DNA of 64,000 bases from Pseudomonas sp. efr-133-TYG-5 (GCF_030209175.1 NZ_JARVSM010000005.1:62001-126000), one strand, 5' to 3'. Shown: positions 34,661 to 44,458, counted from the stretch's first letter. A program made the numbers and translations. The notes: generated by a model not told the origin, from the sequence alone.

Positions 34661-34698
34661 GCCCCGCCCCGGCATACCTGCCGGGGCGGGGCTTTTTT
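34661..34698 (+). terminator. Rho-independent terminator after prs
   Basis: A very GC-rich perfect stem, GCCCCGCCCCGGCA / TGCCGGGGCGGGGC, is followed by six T. Confidence 0.95.
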
Positions 34699-34762
34699 GC
34701 CCATACCGTGTTTGGCGCTGGTCGCAAACGCCACGCGGTGATGGCTATTTTGGAGATACAAA

Positions 34763-35365
34763 ATGAACGATTTTACTCTGAATGCTGAAGTGCGTTCCGA
34801 CCTGGGGAAAGGTGCGAGCCGCCGCCTGCGTCGTCTCGCCGCCCTGGTTCCAGCTGTTGTTTACGGTGGCGACAAAGCCCCTGAATCCATCAGCATGCTG
34901 GCCAAAGAAGTTGCCAAACTGCTCGAAAACGAAGCGGCTTACAGCCACATCATCGAGCTGAACGTTGGTGGCAAGAAGCAGAACGTCGTGATCAAAGCTC
35001 TGCAACGTCACCCGGCCAAAGGCCACGTGATGCACGCTGACTTCGTACGCGTTGTCGCTGGTCAGAAACTGACCGCTATCGTTCCTGTGCACTTCATCAA
35101 CGAAGCTGCTCCAGTGAAGAAAGGCGGCGAAATCTCGCACGTTGTTGCCGAGATCGAAGTTTCCTGCCTGCCAAAAGATCTGCCTGAGTTCATCGAAGTC
35201 GACCTGGCTGACGCTGAAATCGGCACCATCGTTCACCTGTCGGACCTCAAAGCTCCTAAAGGTGTCGAGTTCGTTGCTCTGGCACACGGCGATGACAAGG
35301 CAGTAGCCAACGTCCACGCTCCTCGTGTTGCTCCAGAAGCTACCGAAGAAGGCGCAGCAGAGTAA
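34763..35365 (+). CDS. rplY: 50S ribosomal protein L25 (general stress protein Ctc type)
   Basis: 200 aa, the long CTC-type form. The N-terminal L25 domain (MNDFTLNAEVRSDLGKGASR; 5S rRNA binding) is followed by a C-terminal beta domain (VSCLPKDLPEFIEVDLADAE). Codon use is strongly biased, as for a highly expressed gene. Followed by a 137-nt inverted-repeat element and pth. Confidence 0.96.
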   Translation: MNDFTLNAEVRSDLGKGASRRLRRLAALVPAVVYGGDKAPESISMLAKEVAKLLENEAAYSHIIELNVGGKKQNVVIKALQRHPAKGHVMHADFVRVVAGQKLTAIVPVHFINEAAPVKKGGEISHVVAEIEVSCLPKDLPEFIEVDLADAEIGTIVHLSDLKAPKGVEFVALAHGDDKAVANVHAPRVAPEATEEGAAE

Positions 35366-35381
35366 TTTCACTCTGTTCGCC

Positions 35382-35518
35382 GGAGTGAGCGGAAACATCG
35401 CGGACTAGAGCGTAGCGAGAAAGCGGGCGAGAACGCGGAGTTTACATTCATGGTAAATGAGCATTGTTCGTCCACTTTCGCCGCACTCCCTGATCGCGGC
35501 GATGTTATCCACCACTCC
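35382..35518. repeat. 137-nt imperfect inverted-repeat element (MITE-like) between rplY and pth
   Basis: Terminal arms GGAGTG / CACTCC, then AACATCGCGG pairing with CGCGGCGATGTT, a middle arm (GCGAGAAAGCGGGCGAGAAC against GTTCGTCCACTTTCGC) and a central TTTAC-ATTCATG-GTAAA hairpin. No ORF inside. It could be a mobile non-coding element or an RNA structure in the rplY-pth transcript. Confidence 0.55.
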
Positions 35519-35535
35519 AAGGAAGGGCCCCTATC

Positions 35536-36120
35536 GTGACTGCCATCAAACTGATCGTTGGCCTGGGAAATCCAGGCGCCGAATACGAACAGACCCGGCA
35601 TAACGCAGGGGCCCTTTTTGTTGAGCGCATCGCCCAGGCACAGAATGTGAACCTGGTAGCCGATCGCAAATATTTCGGCCTGACCGGGCGCTTTTCGCAC
35701 CAGGGTCAGGATGTTCGTCTGCTGATTCCCACCACCTACATGAACCGCAGCGGCCAGGCCGTGGCGGCACTCGCCGGTTTCTTCCGCATCAAGCCCGAAG
35801 AAATCCTGGTGGCACACGACGAACTCGACCTGCCTCCGGGCGTCGCCAAGCTCAAAGTCGGCGGCGGCCATGGCGGCCACAACGGGTTGCGCGACATCAT
35901 TGCGCAACTGGGCAATCAGAACACTTTTCACCGCCTGCGACTTGGCATCGGCCATCCGGGCGTCGCCAGTATGGTTTCAACTTTCGTCCTGGGTCGTGCG
36001 CCACGCGCCGAACAGGAAAAACTCGATGCCAGCATCGACTTTGCCCTCGGCGTGCTGCCGGATATCCTCGCCGGTGAATGGAACCGCGCGATGAAAAACC
36101 TGCACAGCCAGAAGGCCTGA
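35536..36120 (+). CDS. pth: Peptidyl-tRNA hydrolase
   Basis: 194 aa. Releases tRNA from stalled peptidyl-tRNA. Catalytic His in EQTRHNAGALFVE, AHDELDLPPG, and the GGGHGGHNGLRDI substrate block. It starts with GTG and lies upstream of ychF, with 22 nt between them. Confidence 0.97.
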   Translation: MTAIKLIVGLGNPGAEYEQTRHNAGALFVERIAQAQNVNLVADRKYFGLTGRFSHQGQDVRLLIPTTYMNRSGQAVAALAGFFRIKPEEILVAHDELDLPPGVAKLKVGGGHGGHNGLRDIIAQLGNQNTFHRLRLGIGHPGVASMVSTFVLGRAPRAEQEKLDASIDFALGVLPDILAGEWNRAMKNLHSQKA

Positions 36121-36142
36121 CTCTAATCCGAGGGGAAACACC

Positions 36143-37243
36143 ATGGGATTCAATTGCGGCATCGTCGGCCTGCCTAACGTCGGCAAGTCCACCCTGTTCA
36201 ACGCCCTGACCAAATCCGGGATCGCGGCCGAGAACTTCCCCTTCTGCACCATCGAGCCGAACAGCGGTATCGTGCCGATGCCGGATCCGCGTCTGGACGC
36301 CCTGGCTGCCATCGTCAACCCGAAGCGCATCCTGCCGACCACCATGGAATTCGTCGACATCGCCGGCCTCGTGGCCGGTGCTTCGAAAGGTGAAGGCCTG
36401 GGCAACAAGTTCCTGGCCAACATCCGCGAAACCGACGCGATCGCCCACGTCGTGCGCTGCTTCGAAGACGACAACGTGATCCACGTGTCGAACAGCGTCG
36501 ACCCGAAACGCGACATCGAAATCATCGACCTGGAACTGATCTTCGCCGACCTCGACAGCTGCGAGAAGCAACTGCAGAAAGTCGCGCGCAACGCCAAGGG
36601 CGGTGACAAGGACGCCGTGGTTCAGAAGGCGCTGCTGGAGCAACTGATCGCGCATTTCACCGAGGCCAAGCCTGCGCGCAGCCTGATGAAGAACATGAGC
36701 GCCGACGAGAAAGCGGTGATCAAGGGCTTCCACCTGCTGACCACCAAGCCGGTCATGTACATCGCCAACGTCGCTGAAGACGGTTTCGACAACAACCCGC
36801 ACCTGGACGTGGTCAAGGCCATCGCCGAAGAAGAAGGCGCCATGGTCGTTCCGGTGTGCAACAAGATCGAAGCGGAAATCGCCGAGCTCGACGATGGCGA
36901 AGAAAAGGACATGTTCCTCGAGGCCCTGGGCCTGGAAGAGCCGGGCCTGAACCGCGTAATCCGCGCCGGCTACGAAATGCTCCACCTGCAGACCTACTTC
37001 ACCGCCGGTGTCGAAGAAGTCCGCGCCTGGACCGTCCGCGTCGGTGCCACCGCACCACAGGCCGCTGGCGTGATTCACACCGACTTCGAGAAAGGCTTCA
37101 TCCGCGCCGAAGTCATCGCCTACAACGACTTCATCCAGTACAAGGGTGAAGCCGGTGCCAAGGAAGCCGGCAAATGGCGCCTGGAAGGCAAGGACTACAT
37201 CGTCAAGGACGGCGACGTGATGCACTTCCGCTTCAACGTCTAA
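36143..37243 (+). CDS. ychF: Redox-regulated ATPase YchF (Obg family)
   Basis: 366 aa. Obg-like P-loop NTPase that prefers ATP and associates with ribosomes. G1 motif GLPNVGKSTLFNAL, switch-type DIAGLVAGASKGEGLGNKFL, a coiled-coil middle and a C-terminal TGS domain (FIRAEVIAYNDFI). Co-transcribed with pth. Confidence 0.97.
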   Translation: MGFNCGIVGLPNVGKSTLFNALTKSGIAAENFPFCTIEPNSGIVPMPDPRLDALAAIVNPKRILPTTMEFVDIAGLVAGASKGEGLGNKFLANIRETDAIAHVVRCFEDDNVIHVSNSVDPKRDIEIIDLELIFADLDSCEKQLQKVARNAKGGDKDAVVQKALLEQLIAHFTEAKPARSLMKNMSADEKAVIKGFHLLTTKPVMYIANVAEDGFDNNPHLDVVKAIAEEEGAMVVPVCNKIEAEIAELDDGEEKDMFLEALGLEEPGLNRVIRAGYEMLHLQTYFTAGVEEVRAWTVRVGATAPQAAGVIHTDFEKGFIRAEVIAYNDFIQYKGEAGAKEAGKWRLEGKDYIVKDGDVMHFRFNV

Positions 37244-37258
37244 GCGCCACGCCCAAGA

Positions 37259-37289
37259 AAAAGCCGCGTTTGCTACGCGGCTTTTTTTG
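37259..37289 (+). terminator. Rho-independent terminator after ychF
   Basis: AAAAAGCCGCG / CGCGGCTTTTTTT with a short TTTGCTA loop. 16 nt after the stop codon. Confidence 0.92.
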
Positions 37290-37323
37290 CCTGAAATTTA
37301 CCGCTGAACCTATTTGCCCTATT

Positions 37324-37408
37324 GGAGCGAGCCTGCTCGCGAAGAGGCAGTGCCAGGCACATCTCTGTGGATACCACACCGCATTCGCGAGCAGGCTCGC
37401 TCCCACAG
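37324..37408. repeat. REP doublet between ychF and fsr-like gene
   Basis: Arms GGAGCGAGCCTGCTCGCGAA and its perfect complement (37324-37343 and 37384-37403), 40 nt apart, then CCACAG. Typical fluorescens REP pair between convergent genes. Confidence 0.88.
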
Positions 37409-37425
37409 TTGGAAATGGTGTGGGG

Positions 37426-38643
37426 TCAGGCCTTTCTGGTCCGCGGCAGGAAGATCGCCAACACCCCGAACAACGGCAGGAACGAGCACAGGAAGTACAC
37501 GTACTCGATGCCATGCACGTCGGCCAGATGCCCGAGCAGCGCCGCACCGATCCCGCCAAACCCGAACATCAGGCCGAAGAACACCCCGGCGATCATCCCG
37601 ACGTTGCCCGGCACCAGTTCCTGCGCGTACACCACGATCGCCGAAAACGCCGAGGCGAGAATGAAGCCGATCACCACGCTGAGCACGGTGGTCCAGAACA
37701 GGTCGACGTGCGGCATCAACAGGGTGAACGGGGCCACGCCGAGGATCGAGAACCAGATCACCGCCTTACGCCCGATCTTGTCGCCAATCGGCCCGCCGAA
37801 GAACGCCCCCGCCGCCACGGCGCCGAGAAACAGGAACAGGTGCAACTGCGAGCTGGCCACCGACAGGTCGAATTTCTCGATCAGGTAGAAGGTGAAGTAA
37901 CTGGTGAGGCTGGCCATGTAGAAATACTTGGAGAACACCAGCAACCCGAGCACCACCAACGCGCTGACCACCCTGCCCTTCGACAGGCCATGCGTCGCCG
38001 CCTGACCCTGTTTCAGCTTGAACAGGCTGAGGTGATTGGCGTACCAGCGGCTGATGCGGTACAGCACGAACAGCGCAAAAACCGCGAACAGACCGAACCA
38101 GGCGACGTTGCCTTGGCCGAAAGGGATGATGATCGCCGCTGCCAGCAACGGGCCGAACGCCGATCCGGCGTTGCCACCGACCTGGAACGTCGATTGCGCC
38201 AGGCCAAAACGCCCACCGGAAGCCAGCCGGGCGATACGAGAAGCTTCAGGGTGGAAGGTCGAGGAGCCAATGCCGATCAGCGCCGCCGCCAGCAAGATAA
38301 GAGGGAAACTGCCAACCATCGACATCATCACAATGCCGACAAGCGTGCACACGGAACCTGCCGGCAACAGCCACGGTTTCGGGTGGCGGTCGGTGTGAAA
38401 ACCGACCCACGGCTGCAACAGCGAAGCGGTCAACTGGAAGGTCAGGGTAATCAGGCCGACCTGGGTAAAGCTCAATCCGTAATTGGCCTTGAGCATCGGA
38501 TAAATCGATGGCAGCACCGACTGAATCAGGTCGTTGATCAAATGCGCCAGCGCCACCGCGCCGATGATGCGCATCACCAGTGGACTGCTTTGGGGAGGAG
38601 CGGCCGCCGCGGCAGCGGCGGTCTGAACGTTGCTGATAGCCAT
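37426..38643 (-). CDS. MFS transporter, fosmidomycin-resistance (Fsr) type
   Basis: 405 aa, 12 predicted helices. Family features: HLINDLIQSVLPSIYPMLKA at the first helix, GFHTDRHPKPWLLP after helix 2, and STFHPEASRIARLASGGRFG in the central part. Fsr proteins export fosmidomycin and some other compounds; the natural substrate is unknown. Alone on its strand, divergent from a chemoreceptor gene. Confidence 0.88.
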   Translation of the reverse strand: MAISNVQTAAAAAAAPPQSSPLVMRIIGAVALAHLINDLIQSVLPSIYPMLKANYGLSFTQVGLITLTFQLTASLLQPWVGFHTDRHPKPWLLPAGSVCTLVGIVMMSMVGSFPLILLAAALIGIGSSTFHPEASRIARLASGGRFGLAQSTFQVGGNAGSAFGPLLAAAIIIPFGQGNVAWFGLFAVFALFVLYRISRWYANHLSLFKLKQGQAATHGLSKGRVVSALVVLGLLVFSKYFYMASLTSYFTFYLIEKFDLSVASSQLHLFLFLGAVAAGAFFGGPIGDKIGRKAVIWFSILGVAPFTLLMPHVDLFWTTVLSVVIGFILASAFSAIVVYAQELVPGNVGMIAGVFFGLMFGFGGIGAALLGHLADVHGIEYVYFLCSFLPLFGVLAIFLPRTRKA

Positions 38644-38975
38644 GAAAGTTTCCGTACAGCAGATGGGTGCACGCAGGCAGGTGCGTCAATGTGCCATTTT
38701 TCGGTGCGTCGACGCCATCCCCTTAGCCAGCTAACGAACGAGTTGTTCATCGGCGCGCAGTGATAGCGCAACGCCATGGTCTGAATCTTGCCTTGCTTCT
38801 CCGCTTGAACGCGGCCCCCTTACAAAGGGGATCGAGAATGGGAAGTTTCGCTACAGAGCCGGCCTACCGAGCGGGCAAGAGTGAACTTTCGAGGCCTTTT
38901 AGCAGGGCACGACATCAACGTCGACCGACCGCGATGCACGCCAATGGTGCGTAGTGTCCAGAGGAGTCATGAGGC
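38644..38975. other. 332-nt intergenic region, fsr-like / chemoreceptor
   Basis: Divergent promoter region with no convincing gene. A small hairpin CCCCTT-ACA-AAGGGG sits at 38816-38830. CTTTCG/GAAAG words lie nearby. Short frames inside have no good ribosome-binding site. Confidence 0.5.
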
Positions 38976-41033
38976 ATGCAGGCTTTCTTATCACCGGGGA
39001 TCAAATTGCTCGGGCGGTTTGGCTTCGCGCGTAAATTCCAGTTGTTGTTCCTGCTGTTCATCCTGCCGCTGGCCGGCAGCCTGCTGATGATCGGCCAGGA
39101 CTATCGCGACAAACTCAACCTGATCGCCGGCGAACGGGCCGGCGTGCGCCAGTTGCTCGCCCTGGATGCACTGGACAACCTGCTCGCCGCCCAGCGCGAC
39201 CGCGCCGCGCGCTGGCGCGCTACCGAAACCAACCGTCAGCCGACGCCGGCCACCCTCGCGGCGATGGCGGCCTTCGACGCCGTGCAGCCGGCCGTCGCGC
39301 AAGCCACGCAAGACCTGGGCAAGGCCCTGCAGGCCGAGGGCGCAGAAGACGCCACCCTGAGCCGCTATCAGGCCCTGCAGACCGCGCTCGGCGGGCTCGA
39401 TTCGAAAAGCCTGAGCGGGATCGGCTGGTGGCCGGACGGCTATGACCGCTTCACCAACGCCCTCAGCGCCCTGCAAGCGTTGCGCGAACAGATCGCCATG
39501 GACAATCGGCTGATCCTTGCGCCGTGGCTGGACACCTACCTGCTGACGCAGATTTCCACCCAGCACGCACCGGACCTGATCGAACGGGTCGGGCGTCTCG
39601 CCGCCGTCGGCCAGGCATCCGTGGTATCGGGTCAGTTCACCCTGCAAAGCCGCCTGCAACTGCGCGACCTGCGCAGCCGCATCGGCGATGCCCGCGAACA
39701 ACTGGTGAAAACCGCCGGCCTGCTGGAAGCGCGCCTGCCTGCCGCACTGCAAGGCTGGGCCGGGCAGTACCACGACAGCCTGAAACAGCTGGACAGCGGC
39801 CTCAAGGTCCTCGATGACGGGGTGTTCGCGGGCAGCATCACGCTCAAGCCGGAAGATTTCGAGCGCAGTCTCGACGGCCTGCTCGGCAATCTGGCGACAC
39901 TTCGTCAGCAATCCCTGGTGTCGCTGGATCAGCGCCTGGACGACTACCACCGCTCGGCGATTCGCCAGTTCATCGTGGTCGCCGCGGTCTTCGGTTGCCT
40001 GCTGCTGGCGGCGCTCTATCTGTTCACCTGCCTGCAGGCCTCGATCCGCCGCAGCGCCAGCGGCATCACCGTACTTGCCGAAGCGTTGCGCGATGGCAAC
40101 CTGAGCCTGCAAGTGCCGGTGGTGGGCCGGGATGAACTGGCCTCGATCAGCACCGCGCTCAATGTCGCCGTGGTGCAATTGCGCACCAGCCTGCTCGGGG
40201 TCGACCATGAAACGTCGCAGCTGAGCAGCGCGGTGCGCAGCCTCAACGATCACTCCAGCGGCGCGCTCAGTGAAGTCGAGGCGCAGCAGTTGCAGATCAG
40301 TCAGATCGCCGCAGCCGCCACGCAACTGGCGGCCACCTCGCAAGGCGTGGCGCAGAGCTGCGAACAGGCCTCCGGCAGTGCCCAGCACACCCGGCGCATC
40401 GCCGCCGACAGCAGTCGCGACAGCCAGCGCACCACGGCGAGCATTCAACAACTCAACCAGCGTCTGAATGAAACCGCCGCGGCGCTGGGCCGGGTCAGCG
40501 AGCAGGGGCAGCAGATTCAACTGGTGGTCGACACCATTCGCGGCGTCGCCGAGCAGACCAACCTGCTGGCGCTCAACGCCGCGATCGAAGCGGCGCGCGC
40601 CGGCGAGCAGGGACGCGGTTTTGCCGTGGTGGCCGACGAAGTCCGCAGCCTGTCGCAACGTACCCAGTCGTCCACCGCGCAGATCGCCGGCACCGTCGAC
40701 AGCCTGCGCGCCACGGTCGACGAAGCGGTGAGCCTGATGGAGGCCGCGTGCGGCCAGGCGCAATCGGATGCCGAGGCGGTCACCGGGCTGGGCGAGCGTC
40801 TGGGTGAAATTGCCAGTGCGGTGCAGAGCGTCACCGATACCCTGGCGCAGATCGCCACGGCCGTCGAGGAACAGGCGAGCACGGCCGATGAAGTCAGCGG
40901 CAATATCCAGCAGGTCGATCAGGCGGCAGTGCGCTTGCTCGAAGGTGCCCGCGCAGTGAACCTGGCGGCCGACACCTTGAGCCAGGGCAGCCACGCCCTG
41001 AGCGCCAATACCGGCAGATTCCAGCTGCGTTGA
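38976..41033 (+). CDS. Methyl-accepting chemotaxis protein with long periplasmic domain
   Basis: 685 aa. The N-terminal membrane helix is LLFLLFILPLAGSLLMIG (about 25-42), followed by about 290 residues of helical periplasmic domain, a second helix (FIVVAAVFGCLLLAALYLFT, near 335), HAMP (ASGITVLAEALRDGNLSL) and the signalling domain with tip AEQTNLLALNAAIEAARAGE. The helical sensor differs from dCache. Ligand unknown. No methylesterase-binding pentapeptide is seen at the C-terminus. Confidence 0.93.
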   Translation: MQAFLSPGIKLLGRFGFARKFQLLFLLFILPLAGSLLMIGQDYRDKLNLIAGERAGVRQLLALDALDNLLAAQRDRAARWRATETNRQPTPATLAAMAAFDAVQPAVAQATQDLGKALQAEGAEDATLSRYQALQTALGGLDSKSLSGIGWWPDGYDRFTNALSALQALREQIAMDNRLILAPWLDTYLLTQISTQHAPDLIERVGRLAAVGQASVVSGQFTLQSRLQLRDLRSRIGDAREQLVKTAGLLEARLPAALQGWAGQYHDSLKQLDSGLKVLDDGVFAGSITLKPEDFERSLDGLLGNLATLRQQSLVSLDQRLDDYHRSAIRQFIVVAAVFGCLLLAALYLFTCLQASIRRSASGITVLAEALRDGNLSLQVPVVGRDELASISTALNVAVVQLRTSLLGVDHETSQLSSAVRSLNDHSSGALSEVEAQQLQISQIAAAATQLAATSQGVAQSCEQASGSAQHTRRIAADSSRDSQRTTASIQQLNQRLNETAAALGRVSEQGQQIQLVVDTIRGVAEQTNLLALNAAIEAARAGEQGRGFAVVADEVRSLSQRTQSSTAQIAGTVDSLRATVDEAVSLMEAACGQAQSDAEAVTGLGERLGEIASAVQSVTDTLAQIATAVEEQASTADEVSGNIQQVDQAAVRLLEGARAVNLAADTLSQGSHALSANTGRFQLR

Positions 41034-41148
41034 TACCCCGCCCGGGCCCGATTTTCCGGGCCTGCGGTTAAGCGGTTGAAAATAAGAAGAAATATTTTGG
41101 ATTTACGCTTGACGCTTCTGCATTACAGGTGAATAATGCGCGCCACTT

Positions 41149-41225
41149 GGCTACATAGCTCAGTTGGTTAGAGCATAGCATTCATAATGCTGGGGTCCGG
41201 GGTTCAAGTCCCTGTGTAGCCACCA
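41149..41225 (+). tRNA. tRNA-Met (CAT), elongator type
   Basis: A 77-nt cloverleaf. Acceptor GGCTACA / TGTAGCC, D arm AGCTCAGTTGGTTAGAGC, anticodon loop TTCATAA (CAT), T arm GGTTCAAGTCC, encoded CCA. The base-paired acceptor G1-C72 and D-arm pattern fit the elongator, not the initiator. Confidence 0.96.
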
Positions 41226-41230
41226 AGTAC

Positions 41231-41266
41231 TAAAAACGGCTTACCGAAAGGTAGGCCGTTTTTTTA
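41231..41266 (+). terminator. Rho-independent terminator after tRNA-Met
   Basis: AAAACGGCTTACC-GAAA-GGTAGGCCGTTTTTTT, 5 nt after the CCA end. Confidence 0.93.
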
Positions 41267-41313
41267 TGCCCCGAGAAAAGTGCCGACCGTTGCCACGGTC
41301 GGCGGGCCGTCGA

Positions 41314-42423
41314 TCAATCCCCTTCCCCGGCCAATGCCGCCAGGCCTCTGGCCCAGATCTGCCGGGTGCGCAGGCCGACCATCGCGCGCCAGTCCGGATC
41401 GGCAGGATAGAACTGCTCGAGCAACTGCGACTTGATCTCGCGCCCGCAGGCGTCCAAGGGATCGCCGTGCAGGTGCAGCCAGTGATCGTCGCGCAGGTGT
41501 CGATGCACCTGCGGCCCCGGATAGGTGCCGCACTCGATGACGAAGGGCATCACCTGCACGCCCGGCAGCGCATCGAGCAACGCCTGCGAGGTGTAGCCGG
41601 TGGCCGTCGCTGCAACCCCGGTTTCACTCACAGCGTCGGCGCCGGTGTGCAAGGTGTAGAGCCATGGGCCGTAGATCGATTGCGCCTGCGCCAACGCCGG
41701 ATAAGGCGCCTCGGTGATGGTCAGCAACATCGGATGGCCATACTCCCCGGCGCCGGTGTGCAGATCGAAACACATCACGCTTTCAGCGCCTGCCAGGTGC
41801 TGCGCGATGATCCGCTGCAGCGTGCGATTCGACCAGCTCGGTGCGACACCCCCATAGAACAGCCCATCGGGATGGCGGTGCTGGCCACCCTCGACGATGG
41901 CCATCACCGCCGGCCAGCCGTGTTCGGCAATCTGCTCCTCGAGCAATGCATCGGCGCGCTGCCGGCCGGCGCCGTGCAACGTGCAGCAGGCGTAGATTTC
42001 ATGCAGTGCGGCGTAGGCGCGGTTGTCCGGCAGCGGGCGGGAGAAATCCAGGTGATTGCGATTGAGGTCGATGTTGTCTTCGTTGACCCGCCGTAACCAC
42101 GCGGTGCCCCACGGATTGATCAGGTGAATCATCACCACGGCAACGTCGTCGGGCAACGCGCCCGGGACGAACGCCTCGAGCCAGTCGATCTGACAGTCCG
42201 AGCCGTAGTAGCCCTCCACGCCGTGCGTGCCGCTGAGTGCCACCAGACGCCGTTTCGCCTGCGGGTTGCCCAACACCGCGACGTCGGTGCTCAACGCCTC
42301 GCCAAACGGCCCGCAGCGCGGATGCGCGTAAGAAGTGAGCTGGGCCCCGGCGGCGCTGGCGGCGGCCAGAAACCGCTCGCGTTGCTGACGGTAACTGGAA
42401 TGGCTTGGAAACTCGCTGTGCAT
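41314..42423 (-). CDS. DUF2817 (M14-like) metallopeptidase
   Basis: 369 aa. The zinc site of carboxypeptidase-like proteins is visible as SGTHGVEGYYGS (His and Glu), with NEDNIDLNRNHLDFSRPLP following, and a later FDLHTGAGEYGHP histidine. No signal peptide, so probably cytosolic. Substrate unknown; activity is inferred from the family. Confidence 0.88.
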   Translation of the reverse strand: MHSEFPSHSSYRQQRERFLAAASAAGAQLTSYAHPRCGPFGEALSTDVAVLGNPQAKRRLVALSGTHGVEGYYGSDCQIDWLEAFVPGALPDDVAVVMIHLINPWGTAWLRRVNEDNIDLNRNHLDFSRPLPDNRAYAALHEIYACCTLHGAGRQRADALLEEQIAEHGWPAVMAIVEGGQHRHPDGLFYGGVAPSWSNRTLQRIIAQHLAGAESVMCFDLHTGAGEYGHPMLLTITEAPYPALAQAQSIYGPWLYTLHTGADAVSETGVAATATGYTSQALLDALPGVQVMPFVIECGTYPGPQVHRHLRDDHWLHLHGDPLDACGREIKSQLLEQFYPADPDWRAMVGLRTRQIWARGLAALAGEGD

Positions 42424-42577
42424 GGCGGCCTCTTGTCGATTGTTCTGGCTTCACATTGATCCCCGACCCTACAGAAAATCCGTCAAGGCATGAAGGACAA
42501 CCGTACCGGCGGTTTGCGTCGTACCCGGTCGGTCGATACAGTCCGTCAGACTTTTATCCCACGGACGGAGAGCCCGC

Positions 42578-44410
42578 GTGTTTTCAGCCCTGCCCCTCAG
42601 CCGCTTGCGCCGGCCTGCGTTGACGCTGCTCGTCAGCGCCCTGACCCTCACGGCATGCCATGCGCCCTCCTCCTCGACTCTGCCGCTGGCACCGGAAGCC
42701 GCTTCGGGCTATCGCACCGACCTGCACACCCGCTACGCCAACAAGCACATGGCGGCGGCCGCGAACCCGCTGGCGGCCGAGGCCGGTCGCGAGATGCTGC
42801 GCCAGGGCGGTTCGGCGATCGATGCGGCGATTGCCATGCAAGCGGTGTTGACGCTGGTCGAGCCGCAATCCTCCGGGATCGGTGGCGGTGCGATGATCGT
42901 CCTGTGGGACGGCAAACAGGTGCGCACTTACGACGGTCGTGAAACCGCCCCGGCCGGGGCGACCGAGCAGTTGTTCCTGCAGGCCGATGGCCAACCGATG
43001 CCGTTTCCCCAGGCGCAGATCGGCGGGCGCTCGGTCGGCACACCGGGGGTGATGCGCGCCCTGGAACTGGCGCACCAACAGCACGGCCGGCTGCCCTGGG
43101 CAACACTGTTCGAACCGGCGATCAAGCTCGCCGAGCAAGGCTTTGCGATCTCGCCGCGCCTGCATTCGCTGCTCGCCGCCGATCCGGTCGTGCGGCAGTC
43201 GCCGGAGATGGCCGCGTACTTTCTCAACGCCGACGGCAGCGTCAAAGCGGTGGGCACCCGCCTGCGGAATCCAGCGCTGGCCGCCGTCCTCAAGCGCATC
43301 GCCCACGAAGGCGCCGATGTTCTGTACCAAGGCCCGATTGCCGCAGAGATCGTCGCCAAGGTGCAGGGTCACGCCAATCCCGGCAGCTTGTCGCTGAACG
43401 ACTTGCAGCACTATCAGGCCAAGGAACGCGCGCCGCTGTGCAGCGATTACAAACGCTGGCAGGTCTGCGGCATGCCGCCACCGTCGTCGGGCGGGATTGC
43501 CGTGGCGCAGATTCTCGGCACGCTGCAGGCCCTCGAAGGCCGCGACCCGCGCCTGGCGCTGGCGTCACTGAAACCACGCAAGACCGATAAGCCCGCCGGC
43601 CTCGAACCGGCGCCGCAAGCGGTGCACCTGATCGCCGAAGCCGAACGCCTGGCCTACGCCGACCGCGCGCAATACGTCGCCGACACAGACTTCGTGCCGG
43701 TGCCGGTCAAAGGTCTGCTCGATCCGGGTTATCTGGCCAGCCGCGCCAGCCTGATCGGCGAACGCAGCATGGGCAGCGCCCCACCGGGCACGCCACCGGG
43801 CGTACAGGTCGCCTACGCGCCGGATCGCTCGCCGCTGCGCCTCTCCACCTCACAAGTGGTGGCGGTGGATGACGCGGGCGGCGCGGTATCGATGACCACC
43901 ACCATCGAAGCGGCATTCGGCTCGCACCTGATGGTGCAGGGCTTTTTGCTCAACAACCAGATGACCGACTTCTCGTTCATCCCCGAAGAGAACGGGCAGA
44001 AGGTCGCCAACCGCGTCGAACCCGGCAAACGCCCGCGATCATCGATGGCACCGACGCTGATCTTCGATCGCGCCAGCGGCGAGTTCATCGCGGCCATCGG
44101 TTCGCCCGGCGGCTCACAGATCATCGAGTACGTCGCCAAAACCGCCATCGGCCAGCTCGACTGGAACCTCGATCCGCAAAGCGCCATCAGCCTGCCCAAC
44201 TTCGGCAGCCGCAACGGCCCGACCGAACTGGAGCAAGGCCAGTTCACCCCGGCGCTGATCCAGGCTTTGAAGGACCAGGGCCACACCGTGAGTGAAATCG
44301 ACATGACCAGCGGCACCCAGGCCATCGTTCGGGCCAAGGACGCACAAGGTAAGGCGTCCCTGGCCGGCGGCGCGGATCCACGCCGCGAAGGGGAAGCGCT
44401 GGGGGATTGA
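42578..44410 (+). CDS. ggt: Gamma-glutamyltransferase
   Basis: 610 aa. Periplasmic, self-processing enzyme that hydrolyses or transfers the gamma-glutamyl group of glutathione. GTG start with GGAG; signal peptide with LTAC lipobox near residue 27, so it may be lipid-anchored. The nucleophile that begins the small subunit aligns with Thr424 (LSTSQVVAVDD), followed by LLNNQMTDFSF and the GSPGGSQIIEYV loop. Processing and lipidation are inferred. Confidence 0.94.
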   Translation: MFSALPLSRLRRPALTLLVSALTLTACHAPSSSTLPLAPEAASGYRTDLHTRYANKHMAAAANPLAAEAGREMLRQGGSAIDAAIAMQAVLTLVEPQSSGIGGGAMIVLWDGKQVRTYDGRETAPAGATEQLFLQADGQPMPFPQAQIGGRSVGTPGVMRALELAHQQHGRLPWATLFEPAIKLAEQGFAISPRLHSLLAADPVVRQSPEMAAYFLNADGSVKAVGTRLRNPALAAVLKRIAHEGADVLYQGPIAAEIVAKVQGHANPGSLSLNDLQHYQAKERAPLCSDYKRWQVCGMPPPSSGGIAVAQILGTLQALEGRDPRLALASLKPRKTDKPAGLEPAPQAVHLIAEAERLAYADRAQYVADTDFVPVPVKGLLDPGYLASRASLIGERSMGSAPPGTPPGVQVAYAPDRSPLRLSTSQVVAVDDAGGAVSMTTTIEAAFGSHLMVQGFLLNNQMTDFSFIPEENGQKVANRVEPGKRPRSSMAPTLIFDRASGEFIAAIGSPGGSQIIEYVAKTAIGQLDWNLDPQSAISLPNFGSRNGPTELEQGQFTPALIQALKDQGHTVSEIDMTSGTQAIVRAKDAQGKASLAGGADPRREGEALGD

Positions 44411-44429
44411 GGCTTACCAGGCGAAACGC

Positions 44430-44458
44430 AAAGGCTTACCGCGAGGCAGGCCTTTTTT
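44430..44458 (+). terminator. Rho-independent terminator after ggt
   Basis: AAAGGCTTACC-GCGA-GGCAGGCCTTTTTT, with one mismatch in the stem. 20 nt after the stop. Confidence 0.85.

Noticed and set aside
37174..38763. Long plus-strand frame across ychF end, REP element and the fsr-like gene
   Set aside because: It crosses a terminator and a REP pair and is antisense to a clear 12-helix transporter.
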